Part shown: in pieces, positions 7,334-16,925 of the stretch
Position numbering within the stretch: the first letter of the stretch is position 1
Layout of the letters: the number at the start of each line of letters is the position of its first letter
Origin: Candidatus Rifleibacteriota bacterium
GTDB taxonomy: Bacteria; Riflebacteria; Ozemobacteria; Ozemobacterales; Ozemobacteraceae
Direction: 5' to 3'
NCBI GenBank assembly: GCA_029564115.1
Contig: JAKQQP010000058.1
Coordinates: 1-22,289 of the forward strand
Length of the DNA: 22,289 bases
Position numbers and translations under genes: made by a program
The notes under the pieces: generated by a model
Told to the model about the DNA's origin: nothing
Seen by the model: the letters and a program-made list of their open reading frames with translations, nothing else
Databases searched by the model: none

Positions 7334-10300
7334 CCAAGGAAATTTGCCCTTTTCTGAGCAGGCTGAGAGAAGACAACCGCACAGGCAATGCCTGTATCCA
7401 GGACCAATGCACGTTCTGGCATTCCCAGGATTCAAGGTGTATTTTCCTTGAGATCGGCACCGCTTCACGAGAATATCTTGAGTCTCTCAAAAAACTTGCC
7501 GAGCAGAACGAACTGCTGCTGTTGCGCGAGCGGGCCGGCACATTCGCTGACGAAGAAAAGAACGAACGTGTCGGGCTCTATATAAGCCAGGCCGGCATTT
7601 GCAAAAACAAAGGTAATTTTGCCAAGGCCTTGCTCGACTATAAAAAAGCTCTGATTCTGGCCCCGGAAAACCCCGTGATTCACAAGGCTCTGGGCGACAT
7701 TTATTCGGTTCAAGGCATCATGGACGAATCTATCTCGTCTTACCGTCAGGCCCTGAAAAAACTGCCAGAAGACGGGGAAACATGGATTCGCCTCATTCTG
7801 CAATATCGGGCTCTGTGCGCCAGCATGCCCGACCGTGAAAGTCGGCACAGCGAGATAATCGACAAACTTCGCGAAGAACTCAGAAATATCGAAAGCGAGT
7901 CGATGGCTAACTGCATAATCGGTAATTCTTACCTGATTCTGCACTCACAAGACCCCGAAAAATTCAAGATTCAGCGCCAGGAAGCCAGGCTGATGATGGA
8001 GCGTGCCGTCGAAATCAACCCGGCCAATCTCTGGGCGAATCTTGGTCTTAAAGATCTGTGCATTTACGACTCAAATTACGAGGGCGCCATCGCGCAGCTT
8101 CTTGCCGCAATGAAATTCATCAAGGCAGACCCACGCCTGACCTTTGAGCTTGGCGAATGCTACCTGATCGCGCAGGCTGAACACGCCATGCCGTCAGAAG
8201 ACGCCCTTACCAACGCCCAGGAAAGCTACCGCAAAGTCCTTGAAATGAGCCCGGGCTACGCGCCGGCTTATTTCCGCCTTGGCTATATCTGCGAACAGAA
8301 AGCCAGTTATGATCAGGCAATCGATTATTATCAGCAAGGGCTGAACATCAACCCGACCAATATTTTTGCCCATTTCAGATTAGGCAAGATTCATCTGCTG
8401 ATGGGAATGCTTGAGCTCGGAGTCAATCGTTTCAAGGAAATCATCGAGCTTTCGCACAACCGCACCCATGATATTTATCAGGAAGGTTACCTCTTCAACA
8501 AACTGCGCTTCTTCAAAGAAGCCAACGCTCTTGGTGCCTGGATCGAACTGGGCAAAATTTTTGTCAAGCGCCGTCAGTATGACGAAGCTTTCGAAGCTTT
8601 CCAGAAGGCTCTTGAAATCGACCCATCCAGCCCGCTGGCAATCATGAACCAGATCGATCTTTACAAAATAAGAACAGGTGACAGCAAAGACACCGACACT
8701 CTCTACAGCAAATACATCGAGCAATACAAAAATGCTGCCATGGTCGACTTTCAGAACCCGGTCGCGCATTTTTCACTCGCCTATGCCTGTCAGGTCCTGC
8801 CCTCCATTCTCCCTGAAAAGCAGGAAGAGCGCCTTGAAGAAGCCCTTAACAGCTATCAGATGTCAATCAACCTTACGCCAGACTTCAAATGGGCCTACTG
8901 GGGTTTGAAAAATTCATATCTCAACATGTTCGAAAGTGGTGTGCCACTTTACGATCAGGCCCTCGAAGCCTGCAAACTGGTCACTGAACTCGACCCGGAA
9001 GACCCACGCGCCTATTTTGAGACTGGCGATGTCTACAGACGCATGGGCAAGCTGCAACAGGCTTTTGAATATTTCAGCCTTGCCGCCGAAAAAGACAAAA
9101 CTTATATTCCGTCTTATCTGAACATGGCCGAAATCAGAAGCGAAGAAAAATGCCCTGATGAAGCTATCAAGCTCTACCAGAAAGTCATTCGCATCAACCC
9201 GAATTTTGCCCAGGGTTATTATGAGCTGGGCCGCGTCTACAAAGACATCAACGAAAACGAAAAGTCTCTCGCCAACCTGCGCAAAGCTATCGAGCTCGAT
9301 ATTGACTACACCGAGGCGCATTTTGCCATCGGCCAGATCTGCTTCGCCGAACACCAGGATGAAATCGCACGCATACGTTTCACCCGTGTCGTTGAACTTG
9401 CCCCGTCACACGACCAGGCTCATTATTTCCTCGGCCTGATTCATCACCGCAATGGCCGTTTCCAACAGGCAATAGATGAATTCAACACCGCGATCAGCCT
9501 GTCTGAAAACCCGACAAGAATCAGGTTTGACCTTGCCTGCCTGTATTTTGATGCCGGCAACTGGCTCGAAGCCAAAAATATTCTCGAAACCGTTCTGGTT
9601 GCTTCTCCCAACTATGTTGAGGCTATCATCCATTACGCACAGACACTCGAACGCCTGGAAAAGCTCAAAGACGCCGAGGAAGAATATCTGCGGGCCATCG
9701 AAATCGCCCCTGAATCTCTACAGGCTCACGAGCACCTTGCCCGGCTGTATGAAAACACCAATCAGATTTATAAAGCCGAGGACGAATTCAGAAGAGTCGT
9801 CGAGCTTAAAAACGACCATATCGCCGCTCACATGTCGCTGGCCAAAATCTACATCATCAGAGATCTGCACGACAAAGCTCTCGATGCGCTGCATGTGGTA
9901 GTCGATATCAAGCCTGATATTTTTGAAGCCCATCTCGAGCTTGGGCGCCTGTATCACCACCGCCATGCCCTCGAAAGGTCTGTCGAATCTTATTCACAGG
10001 CGATTACCATTAAACCCGAAGTTCCTCAGGCTCACGTCGAACTGGCTGAAGTCTACCTCGACATGGAAAAACAGGGCAAAGCAATCGAGGAATTCAACAA
10101 AGCTCTTGAAATAGATCCTTCTCTGAGCGAAGCTCTGACGAGCCTCGGCGATCTTTATTACATCAGCGAAAGTTACGAACTTGCCGGCAATTGTTACAGA
10201 CGTCTCGTCGAGCTCGATCCACAAAACCACACCGCCCGTTTCAGACTGGCCGAAACTTACTATCACTGCGGTCAGCTTGAAAAGGCTCTTGACGAGTATC

Positions 10301-12171
10301 TTAAAGTTGCAGAAATTAATGAAGAGCGCACCGATGCCCTTATCAGACTCGGAAAAATTTACGCGTCCCTCGAAAAATGGGAAGACGCGGCCAGATTCTA
10401 CGTTCGCGTCTTCGAGACCGACCCGGGCAACTCTATCATCCATCTCGAACTCGGCAAGGTTTACGACCATCTCAATCGCCTCACCGACGCTCTACGCGAA
10501 TTTGAGGCAGCACTCGAACGCGAGCCCAACAACCCAGAAATACTTACCCAGATCGGCCTGATTCACCGCAAGCAGGGCAATCTGGATATGGCGATCGAAC
10601 GCTTTTCAAGAGCAATTCAACTTGATAACACCAACCCTGTTCCGCATAGAGAACTGGCAATGGCCTACATCAACAAAGGCCGTGTCGACAAAGCTATCGG
10701 CGAATTCAAGGAAGCCCTGGTCTGGGAACCCTCCAACATCGCTGTCAATGTTGAACTGGCAAAAGCTTTCGCCAGTCAGGGTATTATCGATGAGGCAATC
10801 GAGGCTTATCGCAAAGTCATCACCCTCGATCCGCGAAATTCTTCGGCCCATTTCGAGCTGGGCATCATCTATTCCACTCAGGGGCACAACGATCTTGCCA
10901 TCAGCGAATTCAAAACCGTGATCGGTCTCGCACCCGAACATCGCAGAGCCCATCTCGAACTGGCACGCCACCTCAGAGATACCGGCCGCAATGATGAAGC
11001 GGTCGAAGAATACAACAAATCTGTCAGACTCGACCCCGAAAATGCCGTGGTTTATTATGAACTAGGCGATATCTACTATCAGCGCGGCCAGAATAGCGAC
11101 GCCCTTCTGATGTTCGAAAAAGCTCTCGAGCTCCAGGAAGACTATGTAGACGTCTACCAGAAACTTGGCATGATCCACGCAAGCCGCGAAGAATGGAAAG
11201 AAGCCAAAGAACTGCTCGAAAAGGCGATTTCTCTCGAAGCAGAAAATTACTCGCTTTACAAAGAGCTTGGTGAAGTATGCGAAAAGCTCGACGACATAGG
11301 CGGTGCCATCGATGCCTTCGAAAAAGCACTCGAGTTCAAACCCGGCGACCTGAACATCATCTACCGCCTGGGTGCCCAGTATAAACAGAAAGCCAACTTT
11401 GACGGCATGGTTGCCCTCTACTCAAAAGCAGTGGAAGCGGCACCCAAAAACGCGCTGTTCTTCTTCGAGCTTGGCGAAGCATATCTTGGCCAGGGCAATC
11501 AAAACGAAGCTGTCAGCAACTTCGAACAGGCACTCAGTCTGAACGAGAATCTGATTGAATGTATCTACGCCCTCGGTGGCATATTCTGGGCCAACCAAAG
11601 TTACGACAAAATGGTTCGCCTCTACAAAAAGGCCATCAACCGCTACCCAACCAACAGTCGGGCACATTTCGAGCTTGGCAAAGCCTATTACAAACTGCTC
11701 AAGGTTGGCGATGCCATTGACGAATTCAAAAAAGTTATCAACCTCGATTCCAACCATCAGGAAGTCTATTTTGAACTTGGGCGTCTCTATCTCGACAACG
11801 GCATGTTAAGCGAAGCAGCCACGACCCTCGGAAAAGCGGTTGCGATAACGCCCGAAAACGGCGAAGCGTTTTTCCTGCTTGGCAAGGCTTATGAGGGCCT
11901 AAACGAAAAAGAAAAAGCCACCGAAGCATTCAAAAATGCCAAAGGCCAGATGGAAGAAAATTACGAAGTTCTGCTTAAAATCGGTGCCGACTACCTCGAA
12001 AAAGAAATGTTCGAAGATGCTCTCAGAGAACTGAAAAAAGCCAGTGAGTTTGCTGAAGCCAATTCGACACTGTATTTTCTGCTCGGCAAGGCCTATCGTG
12101 GTGTCGGACAGAATGTTGAAGCAGCACAGGCTTTCGAAAAAGCCGATGAACTCATGGAAAACGAAGACTGA
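7330..12171 (+). CDS. Giant cytoplasmic TPR-repeat protein with an N-terminal four-cysteine motif (1613 aa)
   Basis: Residues from about 75 to the end are an almost unbroken run of 34-residue tetratricopeptide repeats (roughly forty). The typical pattern is G-x2-Y at position 8-11 and A-x3-F/Y-x2-A-x2-L-x-P at the second helix. Such arrays form a superhelix that binds other proteins. The first 70 residues are different and carry C6, C22, C27 and C37 (C-x15-C-x4-C-x9-C), a plausible metal-binding site. A divergent module at residues 462-568, with a W-A-Y-W-G-L-K core, also occurs in the next gene. There is no signal peptide or membrane segment, so the protein should be cytoplasmic. The start ATG at 7330 overlaps the ftsK stop and follows AAGGAG at 7312-7317. 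Coupling to ftsK suggests a scaffold role in division or envelope assembly, but no partner is visible. Function is inferred only. Confidence 0.9.
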   Translation: MTKEICPFLSRLREDNRTGNACIQDQCTFWHSQDSRCIFLEIGTASREYLESLKKLAEQNELLLLRERAGTFADEEKNERVGLYISQAGICKNKGNFAKALLDYKKALILAPENPVIHKALGDIYSVQGIMDESISSYRQALKKLPEDGETWIRLILQYRALCASMPDRESRHSEIIDKLREELRNIESESMANCIIGNSYLILHSQDPEKFKIQRQEARLMMERAVEINPANLWANLGLKDLCIYDSNYEGAIAQLLAAMKFIKADPRLTFELGECYLIAQAEHAMPSEDALTNAQESYRKVLEMSPGYAPAYFRLGYICEQKASYDQAIDYYQQGLNINPTNIFAHFRLGKIHLLMGMLELGVNRFKEIIELSHNRTHDIYQEGYLFNKLRFFKEANALGAWIELGKIFVKRRQYDEAFEAFQKALEIDPSSPLAIMNQIDLYKIRTGDSKDTDTLYSKYIEQYKNAAMVDFQNPVAHFSLAYACQVLPSILPEKQEERLEEALNSYQMSINLTPDFKWAYWGLKNSYLNMFESGVPLYDQALEACKLVTELDPEDPRAYFETGDVYRRMGKLQQAFEYFSLAAEKDKTYIPSYLNMAEIRSEEKCPDEAIKLYQKVIRINPNFAQGYYELGRVYKDINENEKSLANLRKAIELDIDYTEAHFAIGQICFAEHQDEIARIRFTRVVELAPSHDQAHYFLGLIHHRNGRFQQAIDEFNTAISLSENPTRIRFDLACLYFDAGNWLEAKNILETVLVASPNYVEAIIHYAQTLERLEKLKDAEEEYLRAIEIAPESLQAHEHLARLYENTNQIYKAEDEFRRVVELKNDHIAAHMSLAKIYIIRDLHDKALDALHVVVDIKPDIFEAHLELGRLYHHRHALERSVESYSQAITIKPEVPQAHVELAEVYLDMEKQGKAIEEFNKALEIDPSLSEALTSLGDLYYISESYELAGNCYRRLVELDPQNHTARFRLAETYYHCGQLEKALDEYLKVAEINEERTDALIRLGKIYASLEKWEDAARFYVRVFETDPGNSIIHLELGKVYDHLNRLTDALREFEAALEREPNNPEILTQIGLIHRKQGNLDMAIERFSRAIQLDNTNPVPHRELAMAYINKGRVDKAIGEFKEALVWEPSNIAVNVELAKAFASQGIIDEAIEAYRKVITLDPRNSSAHFELGIIYSTQGHNDLAISEFKTVIGLAPEHRRAHLELARHLRDTGRNDEAVEEYNKSVRLDPENAVVYYELGDIYYQRGQNSDALLMFEKALELQEDYVDVYQKLGMIHASREEWKEAKELLEKAISLEAENYSLYKELGEVCEKLDDIGGAIDAFEKALEFKPGDLNIIYRLGAQYKQKANFDGMVALYSKAVEAAPKNALFFFELGEAYLGQGNQNEAVSNFEQALSLNENLIECIYALGGIFWANQSYDKMVRLYKKAINRYPTNSRAHFELGKAYYKLLKVGDAIDEFKKVINLDSNHQEVYFELGRLYLDNGMLSEAATTLGKAVAITPENGEAFFLLGKAYEGLNEKEKATEAFKNAKGQMEENYEVLLKIGADYLEKEMFEDALRELKKASEFAEANSTLYFLLGKAYRGVGQNVEAAQAFEKADELMENED

Positions 12172-12220
12172 CAATGAAAACTTACATAGAATATGCTACA
12201 GCAGGTAAGGAGACAGGCGA

Positions 12221-15200
12221 ATGATTAACCGCTGGGAAATCCTTCTGGAAAAAGGGAAGACCTACTTTGAGCTGCAAAATTACGACAAAGCCAGCGCCAC
12301 CCTTGAAAAAGTTCTTACAGAAAAACCAGATCATGCTCCGGCAATGAAACTGCTGGCGGATTGCTATCAGCGCCTCGACCGCAAACCAGATGCCATCAAC
12401 ATTCTGAATCAGATGGTCAATATCTCGCCGGCCGATGCGCAGGCTCTCAGCTCCCTCGGTTCACTTCTCCTCGAAACCGGTCAGGCTGACAAAGCCATAG
12501 AAATCTACAGTAAAGCAGCAAACCTGGCTCCCGACGACAAGAAAATGCAGTTTGACCTCGGAGTTCTCAACCTGCAAAGAAACGCTTTCGATCAGGCTGA
12601 AAAACATTTCAACAAAGCCATAGAGATAGACAGTCGCTATGCTCCGGCAATAATCGAACTGGCCCGGCTTAAAATCACCGCCAACGACATTGAAGGAGCC
12701 ATAGACCTTTACCAGCGCGCCATAGAGAATGACTCAGAAAATGCACGTCTGCACTCAGAACTTGGCGAAGCTTATGAATTGAACGGCCAATACAATGACG
12801 CGGTCATGGAATACAAAAAAGCAGAATACCTCAACCCCAATGACCCGGCTATCCATTTCAAAATCGGCAAAGACCTTGAATCAAGAGGAAAATTCGAAGA
12901 AGCACTCGAAAAATATCAGGCCGTCAAAGAGCTAGACAGCAGCAACGTGGAACTCTACTACCGCTGCGGCAAGCTTTATCAGCGCCTCGAAATGAGCGAC
13001 GAAGCCCTCGCTGAATTTGAGACCATCGCAAAGCTGAAGCCTGACTGGCTGGAAATACGCTACGAGCTGGCCAACCTTTATGGTGAACGTGGGCAGTATG
13101 ACCTGCAGATCAAAGAATACGAAGCGATTGCCGCCCACGACACCACTTCGCCCGAAGTAATGAAAAGCCTCGCGGCTTCATATGCCGCAAACGGCGAATT
13201 GAACCGCGCCATAGAATATTACAATCAGGCGCTTGCCTCGACTCCCGAAGACTACGAAATACCCGAAAGACTCTATGAAATAGTTCTGGCAGGCGGCGAC
13301 GCCGGCCTGTGCCTCGATGCCATAGAAGCGCTGGGCACCGTCCACCCGGATGACCCTGAACTGGCACTGGTTTTAGCCAGAGCTTACGGTGAAAAGGGCA
13401 TGATAGAAGAAGCAAACGCCTATTATGTCAGAGTTCTCGAGCTCGATCCATCCCGCTCAGATATCAAGGGCGAGCTGCGCATGATTTATCGCAGCAAGGG
13501 GATGATAAACGAAGAAATAGAGGCGATAAACGCTCTTCTCGAAGTCGATGGCGACAATGTGGAACTACTGAACGATCTTCAGGAGCTGCTTATTCAGAGC
13601 GGCAAAGACCGAGAGGCCGTCACTATTCTGTTGCGTCTGCACCAGCTTTCTCCATCAACGACCTGGTTGGCCACCCTTGGGCGCGTCTACATCAAGCTCG
13701 GTTTCATCAGTGAAGCCATCACTTCTCTGCAACAAGCGCTGCAGCTCGATCCAGACGATACCAGCCCCCACGAAACCCTGGCTGAAATATACAAAATGCG
13801 CGGAATGAACGAAGAGGCCATAGGTTCATACAAAATCATCATCGAGCGAAACCCCGATGACATGAAGGCCCACCTTGCTCTTGGCGAGCTATACCGAGCC
13901 CTTGGCAGAACATCAGAACAGATTTTGTCGTTGAAGCAGGCAATTTCTCTGGGGGCAAGCGACCCGCGCCTCTACCTCGAACTCGGCAGCCTTCTTTTGC
14001 AGGATGGCGACAGCACCAATGGCCTGGCTTATTTGCAACAGGCCAAAGAAACCGGCGGCGATTCAGAAGAATTACTGAACAGCCTGGTAGACATTTACCT
14101 GATGCGTAATTTCCACCAGGAAGCTCTGAACGAACTTGAAAATCTGCGGCACAATTCACCAGAAAACCTGTCACTTTATCTGAAAATGTCACGCATTTAC
14201 AGAAGCCGTCAGATGTTTGAAGAAAGCCTTGAAATACTCAATCAGGCACGCATGGTGGCGCCTCAGGACCTATCGGTGACTATCGAAATTGCCCGTCTCT
14301 ACCTCGCCTGCGAAGATTTTGCCAGAGTTATAGAAGTTCTGCAGGAAGCCAGACAGACGCACCCTGCCAACAGTGAACTCAGTTCAATCATTTCTGAGGC
14401 TTATGCCCGCTCAGGTGATCATGAAATGGCAATCATGGAACTCAAGAGCCTGATCAACCAGAATCGCAACGATTACGAAGCCAGAGTTCAACTTGGTCGT
14501 ATCTATTCGATCAGCAATATGATCGATCAGGCAACCATGACCTTCAAGGATATTCTCGCCGAGAAAAACGACCATGCCGTTGCCCACGTTGAACTGGGCC
14601 GGATCTACCTCAACATGGGCAAGTCATATAATGACGAAAGTATGATTGAAAGCGGCATAACCGAAATAAAAACCGCGATTTCTCTCGACGACAGTTGCGT
14701 TATGGCTCACTTCGAGCTGGGGCTCGCCCAGAATGATGCCGGTCACCTCAACGAAGCTTTGAATGAATTTTCGCGTGTTCTCGAACTTGACCCGCTTCAT
14801 GTCCAGGCCAAAGAACATTACCAGTCTCTGGTGAACATCAAAATAAGCTCTCAAGCAAACGAAGGCATCAAACAAGCGAGAATCTTTTCTGAACGCGGCA
14901 TGTACAAAAATGCCATCATGGAATATGAAAAAGTTATCGGGCTGCAGCAGAACAATCAGGTCGCCTGGTATGAACTGGGAAATCTCCATCTGAGCCTGGA
15001 AGCCTATGATCAGGCTCTCGAAGCACTGCAGAAAGCCAAGGATATAGACCCCGAACAACCCGAAATTTATGTTTCACTGGCAACGACCTTTATCAAAACC
15101 GGTCAGCCCGACGAGGCCTCGATTGAACTGCAAGAACTTCTCGGCATGTTTCCGACCCATTATCATGGGCTCTTCATGCTCGGGCATATCTTTCAAGAGA

Positions 15201-16828
15201 AGGGCTGGGTCGATGAAGCGATCGAAAAATACCAGGCTGCCTGGGAAGTCGTTCCGACCGAGCTTGAGCCAATTCTTCAGCTTGGCATAATGTTTCGCGA
15301 CAAGGGCGACCATGAATCCGCAAGAATATGGTTTCAGAGAGTTATTGAAATCGATGCCGGCAATCTGATCGCTTCTGACTTCTTCGCCAATCTGTCAGCT
15401 TCACAACGCAGTCAGGAAATAGAAGAAGCTTTCAACAAAGCTGCTGAAGCTGAAAACTCCGGTGATGTCGATGCGGCGATAATGCATTATGACAGCATCA
15501 TCGACCTCGACAACCACAATCTCGATGCCCGTTTCAAGCTTGGCATGCTCTATGAATCGAAAAATATGTTCGACGAAGCCACCTTCGAATATGAACAGGC
15601 AATCAGTCTCGACAAAACTGCCCGTTACCGTGAACTACCGCTGCGACTAGGCAATCTTCATATCCGCAAGGGCAAGATCGTCGAAGCGGTCGATGCTCTG
15701 CGACTGGCCAAAAAATATTTCCCGGACAACGTGGATATTCGCATCGAGCTCATTACTCAGCTCAAGTTCAAAGCCCTCAATAACTTCTCTTCGAAAGAAG
15801 AACTCGAAGAATTCAACTCTTCTATCAGACGGGCAACCCAGCAGGGTGACAACTACTGCGACTGGCTCGAACTTGGGCTGTTTCTTTCAAAAGGACTTGA
15901 CGAGACAATCGATGAAGAAAATGCAATCACGCAGGCAATCGAAAGTTTCGAAAAAGTGCTCGAGCTTGACCCGGGCAATGTCTTTGCTATGACTGAACTG
16001 GCCAAGGTTTACCACCGGCGTAATAACCTTGCCAACGTCGAGGCTATATACAAACAGATTCTCGAGAAAGATCCCGAGAGCATCTACGTGCATCGCAAGC
16101 TCTCTGACCTGTATCATTCGCAGGGCAGATACGATGAAGCGCTCTCTGAGCTCAGGCAGCTTCTCGAACTCGATCCTGTCAACGGTGATTGCCACATGAA
16201 AATCATCGATATCAGCAAAGAAATGCTGGCTAAAGCACAGGACCGCGACCGACAGCTGCAGGGGATTCTCAAAGAATACCAGACCAGGGCAGAAGCGAAT
16301 CCCAAAGATCCCATGGCCAACTTCAGCCTTGGCTATGCCTACATCACTCTGGGTTCAGGCTTTACCCCAACAGAAGAAGAACAACAGAAAGCTGTTTACT
16401 ACTTCAAGCTTGCCAACAGTAATGACCCGAACAATCTCTGGCCTTACTGGGGTCTGAAGATCGTTTACAGCAAACAGTCGATCAGCGGCAAACATATGTA
16501 TGACGAAGCCATAGCCATTTGTCGCAAGGCTCTAAAAGTAGACGAAAACAACGCCCGCGCCCATTATGAGCTTGGCGAAGCCTACAACGAAAACTATGAT
16601 ATCAACATGAAGAATGAAGCCATGGCCGAATATCGCAAGGCTATCCAGCTCGACCCGAACTACGTCGAAGCTCACTTCAGACTGGCAAGCATATACAGGG
16701 TCAAAAACATGTACGAGCGTGCCAGCGAAGAATACAACAAGGTTATCGAACTCGATCCAACAGGGCCGCTCGCCAACGATGCCAAACGTTCTCTGGTTCA
16801 CATTGAACGCAGCAAAGGCGAAAGCTGA
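12221..16828 (+). CDS. Second giant cytoplasmic TPR-repeat protein (1535 aa)
   Basis: The whole length is a run of tetratricopeptide repeats, again about forty, starting almost at residue 1 and with no signal peptide or membrane segment. It lacks the cysteine motif of its upstream neighbour. A less canonical stretch near residues 1200-1240 (NYCDWLELGLFLSKG) precedes a divergent module at about 1353-1457 with the core L-W-P-Y-W-G-L-K. That module matches residues 462-568 of the first TPR protein, so the two genes are probably paralogues rather than independent arrays. ATG at 12221 has AAGGAGA seven bases upstream, and the 49-bp gap from the preceding stop contains no terminator. The gene therefore belongs to the same transcript as ftsK. 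A protein-binding scaffold is the only safe functional statement. Confidence 0.9.
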   Translation: MINRWEILLEKGKTYFELQNYDKASATLEKVLTEKPDHAPAMKLLADCYQRLDRKPDAINILNQMVNISPADAQALSSLGSLLLETGQADKAIEIYSKAANLAPDDKKMQFDLGVLNLQRNAFDQAEKHFNKAIEIDSRYAPAIIELARLKITANDIEGAIDLYQRAIENDSENARLHSELGEAYELNGQYNDAVMEYKKAEYLNPNDPAIHFKIGKDLESRGKFEEALEKYQAVKELDSSNVELYYRCGKLYQRLEMSDEALAEFETIAKLKPDWLEIRYELANLYGERGQYDLQIKEYEAIAAHDTTSPEVMKSLAASYAANGELNRAIEYYNQALASTPEDYEIPERLYEIVLAGGDAGLCLDAIEALGTVHPDDPELALVLARAYGEKGMIEEANAYYVRVLELDPSRSDIKGELRMIYRSKGMINEEIEAINALLEVDGDNVELLNDLQELLIQSGKDREAVTILLRLHQLSPSTTWLATLGRVYIKLGFISEAITSLQQALQLDPDDTSPHETLAEIYKMRGMNEEAIGSYKIIIERNPDDMKAHLALGELYRALGRTSEQILSLKQAISLGASDPRLYLELGSLLLQDGDSTNGLAYLQQAKETGGDSEELLNSLVDIYLMRNFHQEALNELENLRHNSPENLSLYLKMSRIYRSRQMFEESLEILNQARMVAPQDLSVTIEIARLYLACEDFARVIEVLQEARQTHPANSELSSIISEAYARSGDHEMAIMELKSLINQNRNDYEARVQLGRIYSISNMIDQATMTFKDILAEKNDHAVAHVELGRIYLNMGKSYNDESMIESGITEIKTAISLDDSCVMAHFELGLAQNDAGHLNEALNEFSRVLELDPLHVQAKEHYQSLVNIKISSQANEGIKQARIFSERGMYKNAIMEYEKVIGLQQNNQVAWYELGNLHLSLEAYDQALEALQKAKDIDPEQPEIYVSLATTFIKTGQPDEASIELQELLGMFPTHYHGLFMLGHIFQEKGWVDEAIEKYQAAWEVVPTELEPILQLGIMFRDKGDHESARIWFQRVIEIDAGNLIASDFFANLSASQRSQEIEEAFNKAAEAENSGDVDAAIMHYDSIIDLDNHNLDARFKLGMLYESKNMFDEATFEYEQAISLDKTARYRELPLRLGNLHIRKGKIVEAVDALRLAKKYFPDNVDIRIELITQLKFKALNNFSSKEELEEFNSSIRRATQQGDNYCDWLELGLFLSKGLDETIDEENAITQAIESFEKVLELDPGNVFAMTELAKVYHRRNNLANVEAIYKQILEKDPESIYVHRKLSDLYHSQGRYDEALSELRQLLELDPVNGDCHMKIIDISKEMLAKAQDRDRQLQGILKEYQTRAEANPKDPMANFSLGYAYITLGSGFTPTEEEQQKAVYYFKLANSNDPNNLWPYWGLKIVYSKQSISGKHMYDEAIAICRKALKVDENNARAHYELGEAYNENYDINMKNEAMAEYRKAIQLDPNYVEAHFRLASIYRVKNMYERASEEYNKVIELDPTGPLANDAKRSLVHIERSKGES

Positions 16829-16856
16829 AGCGGCAATATCGATATGACTCAGGTTG

Positions 16857-16885
16857 TTGACAACCCGAAGCCAGACGATTATTCT
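16857..16885 (+). promoter_or_regulatory. Sigma70-type promoter for the secreted protein gene
   Basis: A perfect -35 box, TTGACA (16857-16862), is separated by exactly 17 bases from TATTCT (16880-16885), which matches the -10 consensus at four of six positions. Transcription would start near 16892, about 34 bases before the ATG at 16926. It would give the gene independent expression in addition to any read-through from the TPR operon. Confidence 0.6.
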
Positions 16886-16925
16886 GTTCTGGTCTTTAAA
16901 CTACAATGAATATACGAGGAAACTC

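Noticed and set aside
7330..16828. Possible CRISPR-like or tandem DNA repeat array
   Set aside because: The periodicity is at protein level (34-residue TPR units). The codons vary between units, with no identical DNA repeat and spacer pattern.
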